Below are positions 24,055-32,123 of a stretch of DNA of 50,741 nucleotides, piece by piece. The notes under the pieces are model-generated. The model was not told where the DNA came from, made no database searches, and worked only from the letters and a program-made list of their open reading frames with translations. This DNA is from an uncultured bacterium. Its GTDB lineage: Bacteria; Verrucomicrobiota; Lentisphaeria; Victivallales; Victivallaceae. Made by a program: the position numbers and the translations under genes. Position 1 is the stretch's first letter; each line of letters opens with the position of its first letter. The stretch is from NCBI GenBank assembly GCA_900551245.1, contig URVC01000030.1, positions 1 through 50,741 of the forward strand. Reading direction: 5' to 3'.

Positions 24055-24103
24055 GGTAAAGAATGGCACCTTTAGGGTACATTTTGAGGGTAAAAATGGC
24101 TCC
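24055..24103. repeat. direct repeat at the integrase/tRNA junction
   Basis: GGTAAAGAATGGCACC (24055-24070) is repeated as GGTAAAAATGGCTCC (24089-24103), the second copy running into the tRNA-Asn 3' end. The offset is about 34 bases. These may be integrase-binding sites flanking the attachment core. No second copy of the tRNA 3' end was seen elsewhere in the window. Confidence 0.35.
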
Positions 24104-24171
24104 GGCAGCTGGATTCGAACCAGCGACCAAGTGGTTAACAGCCACCTACTCTACCGCTGAGCTATGCCGGA
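24097..24171 (-). tRNA. tRNA-Asn (anticodon GTT)
   Basis: The - strand folds as a tRNA: acceptor TCCGGCA/TGCCGGA, D arm with GCTCAGCGGTAGAG, anticodon stem-loop GGTGGCTGTTAACCACT with anticodon GTT, and T arm GCTGGTTCGAATCCAGC. The discriminator is G and the CCA end is encoded. Its 3' end faces the integrase, so it is the probable integration site of the element to the left; the gene is intact. Confidence 0.95.
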
Positions 24172-24275
24172 GCGTTTCAACATTTCTTAATATAGCCGTC
24201 CTCCTCAAAAAGGCAAGTCGATTGCAGAGAAAAAAACAACTTTTTTTGACTTTTTTCTGCAGCAATCCCCCGAAA

Positions 24276-24884
24276 TCAGCATTTCCGGCATTTCCGATAT
24301 TCAATCAAATCCGCCACACTGCCCATTTTCAGACCAAAACGCCAGGCGAACGCCTCCAGTTGCGGCACACGCGCCATCGTTCCATCCTCATTGAGAATTT
24401 CACACAGCACCCCCACCGGCGGCAGTCCGGCCAGCCGAACCAGATCCACCGTCGCTTCCGTGTGCCCCGGACGCTCCAGCACCCCTCCCGGCCGGGCAAT
24501 CAATGGAAACACATGCCCCGGGGAATAAAAATCATCCAGAATGCTCGAATCATCCGCCAGAGCCTGAATCGTCAGCGCACGATCATATGCGGACACTCCC
24601 GTCGTCGTCCCCTCCATGACATCCACGCTCTGGGTGAATGCCGTGTGACGCGGATCGTGATGCCCCTCCTGTTCCTTCAAGCCGAGCCGGGCCGCATACG
24701 CCAGAGACATCGGAGCACAAAGTATCCCCCTGCCCCAGGTCACCATGAAGTTGATCATCTTCGCATCGGCAAGACTGCCCGCGCAAATCAAATCCCCTTC
24801 ATTCTCCCGGTTCTCGTCGTCGGCCAGCACTACCAGCTCTCCGCGACCAACTGCCGCAATCACTTCTTCGATCGGATCAAACAT
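24276..24884 (-). CDS. ribB: 3,4-dihydroxy-2-butanone-4-phosphate synthase
   Basis: A 202-residue enzyme that converts ribulose 5-phosphate to 3,4-dihydroxy-2-butanone 4-phosphate plus formate in riboflavin synthesis. The acidic metal-binding loop DDENRENEGDL (residues about 22-32) and the HTEATVDLVRLAG block with GVLCEI are present, and the full length fits monofunctional RibB with no GTP cyclohydrolase II domain. AGGAGG precedes the ATG at 24884. Its leader carries an FMN riboswitch and a terminator hairpin, so it is repressed by FMN. It is the first backbone gene beside the integrated element. Confidence 0.95.
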   Translation of the reverse strand: MFDPIEEVIAAVGRGELVVLADDENRENEGDLICAGSLADAKMINFMVTWGRGILCAPMSLAYAARLGLKEQEGHHDPRHTAFTQSVDVMEGTTTGVSAYDRALTIQALADDSSILDDFYSPGHVFPLIARPGGVLERPGHTEATVDLVRLAGLPPVGVLCEILNEDGTMARVPQLEAFAWRFGLKMGSVADLIEYRKCRKC

Positions 24885-24945
24885 CTTTCACCTCCTCTTT
24901 GTGCTGCAGGCAACCGTCTCTTCCCCCCCGCCGGAATCATTCCGC

Positions 24946-24983
24946 AACAGAAAACCCCGGAAGCCGATTCCGCTCCCGGGGCT
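24946..24983 (-). terminator. riboswitch-controlled terminator hairpin
   Basis: On the - strand GCCCCGGGAGC pairs with GGCTTCCGGGG around a GGAATC loop, followed by TTTTCTGTT. It lies between the FMN aptamer and the ribB start and is the likely expression platform. Confidence 0.7.
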
Positions 24984-25034
24984 GTGTGGAACATCAACCA
25001 GCGCCGGGACTCCTCCGGCTGCCGCTGCAATTTC

Positions 25035-25158
25035 CATCTTCTTTCATCCAGACTCTGACTGTCGGCTCCGGAATTTCACCGGATCGGCCCGGGAAATAAC
25101 GTTCCCGGGTTCGCGGACTTTAACCGCCGGTAGGGAGTTCCACCCCGCCCCGAAGATC
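25035..25158 (-). promoter_or_regulatory. FMN riboswitch (RFN element)
   Basis: The - strand from 25158 starts GATCTTCGGGGCGGGGTG, followed by AACTCCCTACCGGCGGT and AAAGTCCGCGAACCC, then GATCCGGTGAAATTCCGG and GCCGACAGTCAGAGTCTGG, closing with GAAGAT. These are the conserved RFN junction segments and the closing stem (GATCTTC with GAAGAT). It precedes ribB by about 150 bases. Confidence 0.95.
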
Positions 25159-25164
25159 AAGGTT

Positions 25165-25192
25165 AATATAGTATAAGAATAGTATTTTTCAA
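25165..25192 (-). promoter_or_regulatory. candidate promoter of the ribB transcript
   Basis: TTGAAA (25192-25187) and TATATT (25170-25165) on the - strand are 16 bases apart; transcription would start near 25158, the first base of the riboswitch. Confidence 0.5.
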
Positions 25193-25311
25193 ATGTTTTT
25201 CCCGTCTCATCCTCCTGGATCCTTCTCTCTGAAATAACATCCCCGGCCTGGAAAAAAGTATTGCACCGCCCCTTGAACACTTCAATTTTTATGTTTTTTT
25301 CTTTCCTGGTA

Positions 25312-25340
25312 TTGACTTTTTTCTGAAGTTCTGGTATAAT
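25312..25340 (+). promoter_or_regulatory. sigma70-type promoter of the GntR-pseudopilin-secreted protein locus
   Basis: TTGACT (25312-25317) and TATAAT (25335-25340) are separated by 17 bases, a near-consensus promoter. The expected start lies near 25347, about 50 bases before the GntR gene. Confidence 0.75.
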
Positions 25341-25398
25341 TAAAAACAGGTTGTCCGATGACTGTCCGATTTCAAAAACAATACAAGAGGAAAACAGC

Positions 25399-26442
25399 AT
25401 GAGTCCGGAATCGGGAATTCCGCTGCGGGAAGGGTTGAAGATCCGCCATTACATCTTCAACCTCATTCTGCGCCATCCGGGTGAATCGGTGAAAGTTCCA
25501 TCGTCCTGGGAACTGGCGAAACATTTCGGCATCGCACGCAGCACGGTGACGCTCGCCTACAAGGCGCTGATGGAAGAAGGCATTCTGATCGGTCGCCCCG
25601 GCATCGGGACCTTTCTCGCCCCCCGCTACAGTCAGGGGCTCAGCAGCAACGGCGCCATCTATCCGCTGATCGGCCTGCTCACCAGCCTCGGCAACAATCT
25701 CAGCTACGGCAGCCATCAGTGGGGGCTTATGGCGGCGACGGGCAGCAGTCTGACCTTTGGAGACGGCTGTCAGGTCCGGCCGGTGACCCTCTCCGGAAAC
25801 CCCGAAACCATGAAGAAGGAGCTGGAGCAGAACTATCTCGACGCCCTTGTCTGGATCACTCCACCGGAAAATCAGTTTCTTCCACTTCAGGAAGTGAGCC
25901 TGTGTCTCCCCTCCGTCATTCTCGGCCGGACCGTGAAGGACATCAACTCCGTCGCGCTCGATTATGAAGAAGAAAGTTATCAAAACGGGAAACGCCTCCT
26001 CGCCGAAGGCAGAAAGAAGTTCTGGGCCGTTAACATGAGCGGCGCGGAATACTATATCCCGGGGTTCCGCCGGGCTTACGCCGAAGCTGGAATCGAACTG
26101 GACGAACGGTTTATTTTCAACCCCGACAGCCGGCAGCTTGAAGAGCTCGACGAAGCACTTCGCGCCGGTTTCCGTCCCGACGCTCTGCTGCTGCACTCCA
26201 ACCGCCGCAAAGAGGTCATCGAACTGCTGCTCAAGGCGGGGATCGATCTCAAACAGGAGTGCCGGGTGCTCTCCAACATCGCGGCGGCGAAGATTCCGGG
26301 ATTTGCCGGCTGGTGTCATGATGTGCCTTATGAGGAGTTCGGTCAGGCGGCGGCGGAGATCATCTTCCGGCTGCTCAAAGGCGATTGCCGTGTGGAACAT
26401 CGGATTCTCAAACATAGAAACATTCCAGTCAATCTGGAGTAA
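25399..26442 (+). CDS. GntR-family regulator with LacI-type ligand domain
   Basis: A 347-residue regulator from the ATG at 25399 (AGAGG 9-10 nt upstream); an earlier in-frame start lies within the promoter region. The N-terminal GntR winged helix is clear (IRHYIFNLILRHPG ... SSWELAKHFGIARSTVTLAY, KALMEEGILIGRPGIGTF). The rest resembles a periplasmic-binding/LacI-type sensor (VILGRTVKDINSVALDY, EESYQNGKRLLAEGRKKFW, RPDALLLHSNR). This fusion is common in Lentisphaerota beside glycan-use genes. It is followed 15 bases later by a pseudopilin and then a large secreted protein, which it probably regulates in response to a sugar. Confidence 0.85.
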   Translation: MSPESGIPLREGLKIRHYIFNLILRHPGESVKVPSSWELAKHFGIARSTVTLAYKALMEEGILIGRPGIGTFLAPRYSQGLSSNGAIYPLIGLLTSLGNNLSYGSHQWGLMAATGSSLTFGDGCQVRPVTLSGNPETMKKELEQNYLDALVWITPPENQFLPLQEVSLCLPSVILGRTVKDINSVALDYEEESYQNGKRLLAEGRKKFWAVNMSGAEYYIPGFRRAYAEAGIELDERFIFNPDSRQLEELDEALRAGFRPDALLLHSNRRKEVIELLLKAGIDLKQECRVLSNIAAAKIPGFAGWCHDVPYEEFGQAAAEIIFRLLKGDCRVEHRILKHRNIPVNLE

Positions 26443-26457
26443 CAAGGGAGGTTTGAA

Positions 26458-27195
26458 ATGTCGTTTGTCAGAAAGCCGCTATTTACTCTAATCGAATTGT
26501 TAATTGTAATTGCGATCATCGCCATCCTCGCGGCCATGCTGCTGCCGGCGCTGAACAAGGCGCGGGAGACGGCAAAGTCGGCAAAATGTGTCAGCAACCT
26601 CAAGCAGATCGGCACCGCCTACGCGGTTTACACCGCCAATTACAACGATTTCATGCCCCCGATGTTCGGCGCACCAGGCAATCACCTGTACTGGAATTAC
26701 CATCTGCTGAAATTCAACGACAAGACTTTCAAATATGATTCCGGCGGCGTTCCCCGGGCGGTTTTCGACTGTCCCTCCATGCCGGCACGCGAAACTCAGG
26801 ATGACCCCATAAAAATCGATTACGGACTCAATATCTTTATCCTCCAAAAGACCTGGGCCGGACCCAACAGCGACCATGAGAGCCGGAAAATTTCAAGCGA
26901 CAAAGCTCCGTCAAAGCGTTTTCTGATCATGGACTGCTACCAGAATACATCAAACAAAGCCAATGGATTCTGGCGAATCCATTTCAGCCCCAAATATTTG
27001 ACTGACGCCAACTGGGGACAGCCGGCCGGACGGCACAGCGGCAAAGTCAATATACTCTACCTCGATTTTCACGTCGGTCCGGTTCGGCTGCTCGATCAGG
27101 AGAACCCCTTCAATTACGCACCGTTCCTCTGGATCGGCAACTGCTTCCCGAAGTCGGTATGGGACAACTTCCTCGGCTTCCCCTACCCGTGGTAA
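26458..27195 (+). CDS. type II secretion-like pseudopilin (prepilin N-terminal, H-X9-DG-like)
   Basis: A 245-residue protein with the prepilin-type N terminus KPLFTLIELLIVIAIIAIL and AAMLLPALNKARE, but with leucine where the -1 glycine is usual, as is frequent in this phylum. The C-terminal part carries the processing-associated pattern (GRHSGKVNILYLDFHVG) near residue 205. These proteins are present in hundreds of copies in Lentisphaerota and are usually placed next to secreted enzymes; they may help secrete or anchor the neighbour. AGGGAGG precedes the ATG at 26458. It sits between the GntR gene and the 1586-residue protein. Confidence 0.85.
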   Translation: MSFVRKPLFTLIELLIVIAIIAILAAMLLPALNKARETAKSAKCVSNLKQIGTAYAVYTANYNDFMPPMFGAPGNHLYWNYHLLKFNDKTFKYDSGGVPRAVFDCPSMPARETQDDPIKIDYGLNIFILQKTWAGPNSDHESRKISSDKAPSKRFLIMDCYQNTSNKANGFWRIHFSPKYLTDANWGQPAGRHSGKVNILYLDFHVGPVRLLDQENPFNYAPFLWIGNCFPKSVWDNFLGFPYPW

Positions 27196-27263
27196 GTTTT
27201 CTCTGGAAACTGCTGCCGTTTGTAACAACGAAAAACTGTATAGTATGAAGTGAAAGGCTCACC

Positions 27264-30200
27264 ATGTCAACACGAAAAAAAATCGTTTCTCTGCTCGCAC
27301 TGTTCGCAGCAGGTACACTCGCCGCGACGGTGATCGAGGAGGATTTCAAACAATATCCCGACTTCGATCCGGCACACCGGAATTGGGAGTTCCGCGGCGT
27401 CGGCGGCGAGGTGCGCGACGGCGGCTACCGGTTCAACGGCACCGGCATTCTGCAACAGGAGCAGCCGGACGTTCACCCGGCCCTCACCATGGGGCAGCTG
27501 CGGGACTATCCCGCCGGACCGAAACTCGCCATCGAGGCGGAGTTCGAACTCGGCCGCAAAGGATTCAGCTTCATCAATCCGGAGGAGAAACTCGTCCGCC
27601 GAATCGGTGTGGTGATCCTCGACCGTCAGTTTGCCCGCGGCCGGCGCGACGCCATGACCATACCGACCATCCTGCTGACGCTCGACCTCGATGCTGCGGG
27701 CAAACCGTCGGTCTTCTTCGGCTATACCGGGAATCCCAGACTTTCCCCGCAGAAGAAGGTGTATGAATCCGCCCCGTGGAAGCCGAAGGGGGAATACCGT
27801 TTTTCGCTCACGCTCGCCGACAATACCGCAACCGGCGTCATCAAAGATGCCGCAGGCAGGGTGATCTACCACGGAGAGCTGCGCGATGCCGGATTCGCCA
27901 GACTCTTTCCCCACGCCCACCCCGGCTTCGCCAACCAGCGCATGGAAGGGGCGCTGAAGAGATTCCGGGCCGACAATCTCGACAGCTTCACCGCTCCGGC
28001 AAAGCTGTCGCCGATCCCGATGCCGACGAGCTGGAACGTTCTTCTCGATCCCGAAAAGAACGCAAAAGGCGCCGTCCGGCAGGCAAAACCGGATGCGCAG
28101 GGAAAAGTCAGCGTTTCCGCCCTCGCCGGCGGCCATCAGCACAAACGTCTGGCCCGGCTCGAATGCGAACTGGAAGTTCCCGCGACCGGAAAATACGCCG
28201 CACAGGCTCGCGGCGACTGGTACTGGAAACTGCTGGTCAACGGCAACAGCGTCGCCAACTTCTCCAGAAATGGGAACGGCCTGAACGACCATGTGCTCGA
28301 ACTGCCGCTCAACGCCGGAAAAAATCGGATTACCGTGGAGCTCGGCAGCGGCAGCGGCGGCTGGAACTTCCGCCTCGCTCCGCCCGAAGCGGAGGCGCTC
28401 AAAGCGAAGGAGGCGGCATTGCACCTCTACGGCGCCGACCGCATCCGCTGGAATCTCGACCGGATTTTCGACGACCTCAACAATCTGCGCCGCTGGAAGA
28501 TCGAAATCCCCAACCTGGAAAAAGCCCTGCTGGCCATGCGGCGGGATCTCCCGGCCGGGTTGACCAACCGCGATGCGAAAAAGCTCGATCCGGCACTCGA
28601 CCGCTTCTATCTCGGCGTCTACAACGGCAGGCGGCTGCTCCGGCTGCGGGAGCTGCGCAAAGAGCTGGCCGGCCTTTCCTCTCTGGAAGAAAACCGGAAC
28701 AGCGATATCGCCGCAACGCTCAAAAAACTGGATGCGCTGGATGCCCGGATGCTTGCGGCAGTCTCCTCGGAAAATGCTTCCGCCGTCGAAAAACTCGCCG
28801 CAGAAGCACAGCAGTTGATTGACGCCGCGTACAAGCAGTGCAACGGCTACCGTGAAGGGGTCACGCTCGGACGCAATTTCGGCCGTTTCGGCTGGGTGAC
28901 CGGCGATAAGGTGGCCGCCTACTCTTCCGGCGACGGGTTGCTGGCCAATCAGGTGCTCGCCAACGGTGCACTGCTCCGGCAGTATGTCACCGGGGAAGAC
29001 GGCAATACCCCGTGGCGGATGCTCTTCCGCTTCTTCGGCAGCCGTGATGCGGCAAAGAGTGCCGAACTCGCCGCTCTGCCCGTCTCGGGCGAAAGCAGAG
29101 AGGTGGAGTTCGGCTACGATCCCAGCTCCTTCTACTCCGGCCGCACCCCGCAATCGGTCAAGGTGCATGAGGCGAACTGGATCCGCAAACGTTTCTCCTA
29201 CGCCGGCGGCTTCACGGCGGACATGAATCTGCTCACCCCGGCACTGCTGCTGGAGAGCGGCTTCCACTCGCTGGAACTGAGCGACCCGGTCACCTCCGCC
29301 TTCACCCACTTCGGCTATCGGAATGCCAAAGGGGAAGTCGTTTCACAGCCGTTGAGCGACGGTGTCATCTACGACCGGAAACGCGACGGCGAACTCGGCC
29401 GCAACTGGGTGCTCTTCTGGAGCGGCGACAACCGGGAAATCGATCTTGCCCACCATCGCGGCAGCATTCCGCTCCAGGTGATCTTCCAGCGCCGTCCGGA
29501 GAAGATCGAGCGCAAAAACGGCAGGACCGTCGTTCAGTTCGCCCGCAACGGTGCCGTCTGGCTCAACACCCCCTTCGGCGCCCGCATTCAGCCCGCCGGA
29601 AACTGGCGTGGCTACCTGCCTCCGTCGGCGGCAGGCCGCTGCGACGTGCATGCGCAGACCGCCCTCGCCTGGCCGGTCGAACTTCGGGAATACTTCCGCC
29701 CCGCCGGGAACGGACGGGTCGAAATCGTCAACGTCGCCGCCTTCCGGAAATTCTCCGACAACGACTGGAAGCTTGCGCCGCTCGAATTTATTCCGCTCCC
29801 GCCAGTTCTCACGCTGATGGCCGGCCGCGGCTTCGATGCGGAACTCCCGGAGCAGACCGTCGACCTCGGATATCCGACCATCTACGGTCCGCTGCACGGC
29901 GTCTTCGCTCCGCAGTTGCGCTACACTCTGCCGGTCACCGAGGCGCCGCGCACCGCCTTCCCGCAGAATCCGGAGGCGAATCCGGCCGATGTGCGCGATC
30001 TGGTGGAAAAATCGATCAGTCAGATCGACGGAATCCGTTTCCGCCTCTTCTGCGAAAACATCGCCCGCAGCTGGCACTCCCTCTGCCCGGCCATCGACCG
30101 ACCGCCCAAAGCGTGGTCGTGGCTGCCGGAGGAGTTCCGCGACTACCTGCGCGGCCTCTACCGCTCCCGGATTCCGTTCCTTTCGAGTTATCGCGACTAC

Positions 30201-32024
30201 CGCTTCTGGCGTTCGCTCTGCGAACCCTATTCCGGAGCGAAGTACTTCTACTCCTTCTCCATCTCGACGCAGGATCCCGGCGACGTCGGCGTCTTCGGCG
30301 ACCGCGGCTACGGCGTCGGGAACCACCTTCTGATGCTCGATCTGGTCAGTTCCTTCGGCGGAGAATACGATGCGCTCAAAGCCATCTGGCGCGATCCCGC
30401 TCCGCTCGCTCCGCCCGACGCGATCCGCGACGGCAGAACCGTCACCGTCGACAAGATGCAGGGCTACCTCACCAGCGTCCACGACTGGGCGTGGATGGAG
30501 GCCGGCAGCAACGACAGCGGCGACAACGGCCCGGTGGTGGATTGCGGCCAGTCGGTGTTCGGCGGCATCGCCGCGCTCTACCGCATGGCACAGAACCTCG
30601 GCAGCGACGCCGAACGTGCCCGCGCCGCCTACCACCTTGCCAAATCCCAGCTCTCGCAGATCGGTCGCCCCGCCTTCCGCGACTACGGCCGCGAGAGCGG
30701 TACGCTCGGGCCGGACAGCATCAACGTCGGGTTCCGTGAATTCATCACCCCGCGCTCCTACGCCAACAGCCCGATGATCGGCAAGACGCCGCGCAACGAG
30801 TACGACGGCTCGCTCGACTCCCTCTTCTGCTACGCCAATCAGGACTGGTTCGACGTCTACTACCCCTATGCGAAGTATGTCTGGAACGATCTGCGCTACT
30901 ATGAGAAAGAGCGCGCTCTCTACTGGCCCAACCGCAACCGCGGGAAAGGGTCGGCCATGGGGCACCTCTACTCCCGGCTCATGTTCCTGATGCTCGAAGG
31001 CACGCCGCAGAGCAAAGCGGTGGAAATGCTCCATCGCTGGAACGACGGAGCCGTCTTCTACCAGCGCGACGGAGCGCTGCGGGAAATCCTCCCCTTCGCG
31101 CTGACCGGCGGCTGCCCGCTGGTGCTGCACGAGTGGTATCCGCTGGCGGCGCCGGAGTTCCGCTTCACGCCGTCGAAGAAGCTGGCGGAGCTCCGTTTCC
31201 GGAACGTGCCGGAGAACTACGCCTTCTTCGCCTCCTCCGCCACGGAACCCGCCGTAATCCGGGTCAACGGAGAAGCGCTGGCGAATGAACAATGGAGTTA
31301 CCAGCCGGAAAACCGGGCACTGCGCATTCAGCTCCCCGCCGGAGATGAAGTGGCGGTGGAGGTCGAATACAGCGAAATTCAGCCCGATCGCCTCCAGCTC
31401 ATGCCGATTCCGCCGGCTCCAACGGTCACTCCGGCCGCGCCTGGGATCGAACCGGCGGAGTTCACCCCCGCCGCCCCGGTACAACGGGCTGCGGCAGCGG
31501 CGGCCCGGCCGACACAAGAGCAACAGCTCTACCGCTCCGACTTCTCCGGCGAAGCGGTCCGGGGTGCCAAGATGGCGGGAGGGTGGTTTTTCAATACCTG
31601 GGCGAAAACCCCTCTTCCGACTTCCGGCGGGCTGACCGGGGACTATCCGGCGGCAGGAGTTCCGGCCCGTGCCCTCGAAGTTTCCGCAGTGGATCGCGAC
31701 TATGCCGGGCGCAGTTCGCCGCGCATCCCGTTGCCGAAGAAGTTTAACGCCCTGGTCCTGCGTGGCGAGATCACCTATGGGAAAAATTTCGCCAACAACC
31801 GTGTCGTCACCTTCTTCTGGACCGGGAAGACCGCGCACTTCTTCCAGATTCCGGCAGGGAAGCCGGGGAGCACCAGAACGTTCCAGTTCGTGCTCCCCGC
31901 GGAAAAAATGCCGCAGGGAACGGAGAATGTCCACCTTCAAGTGGCCTGTCAGTTCTCACCGGAATCCGGAGAGAAACCGGCAGGAAGCGTCTACTTCCGC
32001 AATATAACACTTTCCGCCCGCTGA
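27264..32024 (+). CDS. very large secreted protein, probable glycan-active enzyme
   Basis: A 1586-residue protein with a signal peptide (MSTRKKIVSLLALFAAGTLAA). Residues about 20-240 look like a jelly-roll/concanavalin-like domain; a second beta domain ends near 375; a helical segment follows (375-520); a large central region (about 530-1360) has repeated aromatic-rich motifs such as HDWAWMEAGSNDSGDNGP and FCYANQDWFDVYY that recall (alpha/alpha)-toroid lyases and hydrolases without a clear match. A Pro/Ala-rich linker near 1390-1430 leads to a C-terminal jelly-roll. GAAAGG precedes the ATG at 27264. I cannot name the family; substrate binding to a polysaccharide is inferred from architecture and neighbours. 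Confidence 0.6.
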   Translation: MSTRKKIVSLLALFAAGTLAATVIEEDFKQYPDFDPAHRNWEFRGVGGEVRDGGYRFNGTGILQQEQPDVHPALTMGQLRDYPAGPKLAIEAEFELGRKGFSFINPEEKLVRRIGVVILDRQFARGRRDAMTIPTILLTLDLDAAGKPSVFFGYTGNPRLSPQKKVYESAPWKPKGEYRFSLTLADNTATGVIKDAAGRVIYHGELRDAGFARLFPHAHPGFANQRMEGALKRFRADNLDSFTAPAKLSPIPMPTSWNVLLDPEKNAKGAVRQAKPDAQGKVSVSALAGGHQHKRLARLECELEVPATGKYAAQARGDWYWKLLVNGNSVANFSRNGNGLNDHVLELPLNAGKNRITVELGSGSGGWNFRLAPPEAEALKAKEAALHLYGADRIRWNLDRIFDDLNNLRRWKIEIPNLEKALLAMRRDLPAGLTNRDAKKLDPALDRFYLGVYNGRRLLRLRELRKELAGLSSLEENRNSDIAATLKKLDALDARMLAAVSSENASAVEKLAAEAQQLIDAAYKQCNGYREGVTLGRNFGRFGWVTGDKVAAYSSGDGLLANQVLANGALLRQYVTGEDGNTPWRMLFRFFGSRDAAKSAELAALPVSGESREVEFGYDPSSFYSGRTPQSVKVHEANWIRKRFSYAGGFTADMNLLTPALLLESGFHSLELSDPVTSAFTHFGYRNAKGEVVSQPLSDGVIYDRKRDGELGRNWVLFWSGDNREIDLAHHRGSIPLQVIFQRRPEKIERKNGRTVVQFARNGAVWLNTPFGARIQPAGNWRGYLPPSAAGRCDVHAQTALAWPVELREYFRPAGNGRVEIVNVAAFRKFSDNDWKLAPLEFIPLPPVLTLMAGRGFDAELPEQTVDLGYPTIYGPLHGVFAPQLRYTLPVTEAPRTAFPQNPEANPADVRDLVEKSISQIDGIRFRLFCENIARSWHSLCPAIDRPPKAWSWLPEEFRDYLRGLYRSRIPFLSSYRDYRFWRSLCEPYSGAKYFYSFSISTQDPGDVGVFGDRGYGVGNHLLMLDLVSSFGGEYDALKAIWRDPAPLAPPDAIRDGRTVTVDKMQGYLTSVHDWAWMEAGSNDSGDNGPVVDCGQSVFGGIAALYRMAQNLGSDAERARAAYHLAKSQLSQIGRPAFRDYGRESGTLGPDSINVGFREFITPRSYANSPMIGKTPRNEYDGSLDSLFCYANQDWFDVYYPYAKYVWNDLRYYEKERALYWPNRNRGKGSAMGHLYSRLMFLMLEGTPQSKAVEMLHRWNDGAVFYQRDGALREILPFALTGGCPLVLHEWYPLAAPEFRFTPSKKLAELRFRNVPENYAFFASSATEPAVIRVNGEALANEQWSYQPENRALRIQLPAGDEVAVEVEYSEIQPDRLQLMPIPPAPTVTPAAPGIEPAEFTPAAPVQRAAAAAARPTQEQQLYRSDFSGEAVRGAKMAGGWFFNTWAKTPLPTSGGLTGDYPAAGVPARALEVSAVDRDYAGRSSPRIPLPKKFNALVLRGEITYGKNFANNRVVTFFWTGKTAHFFQIPAGKPGSTRTFQFVLPAEKMPQGTENVHLQVACQFSPESGEKPAGSVYFRNITLSAR

Positions 32025-32046
32025 AGAATCCACCGGAGGAAAACAG

Positions 32047-32084
32047 AGAGCCCGGAACGAAATTCCGTTCGGGCTCTTTCCTTT
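32047..32084 (+). terminator. intrinsic terminator after the large secreted protein gene
   Basis: AGAGCCCG, a one-base bulge and AACG pair with CGTTCGGGCTCT around a short loop, followed by TTTCCTTTTTT. It lies 23 bases after the stop at 32024. Confidence 0.8.
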
Positions 32085-32123
32085 TTTCGGAGGATCGGAT
32101 TTGCGCTCAATCGCCGCTTCGCC

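Noticed and set aside
1..24096. Left attachment site of the element (repeat of the tRNA-Asn 3' end)
   Set aside because: No second copy of the T-arm/acceptor sequence was found by eye in this range; it probably lies left of the window.
27267..31940. Long leftward open frames (680 and 865 codons) opposite the giant secreted protein
   Set aside because: They mirror the codon structure of a GC-rich gene on the other strand, have no start signals and no recognisable motifs; the rightward frame has a signal peptide, promoter context and terminator.
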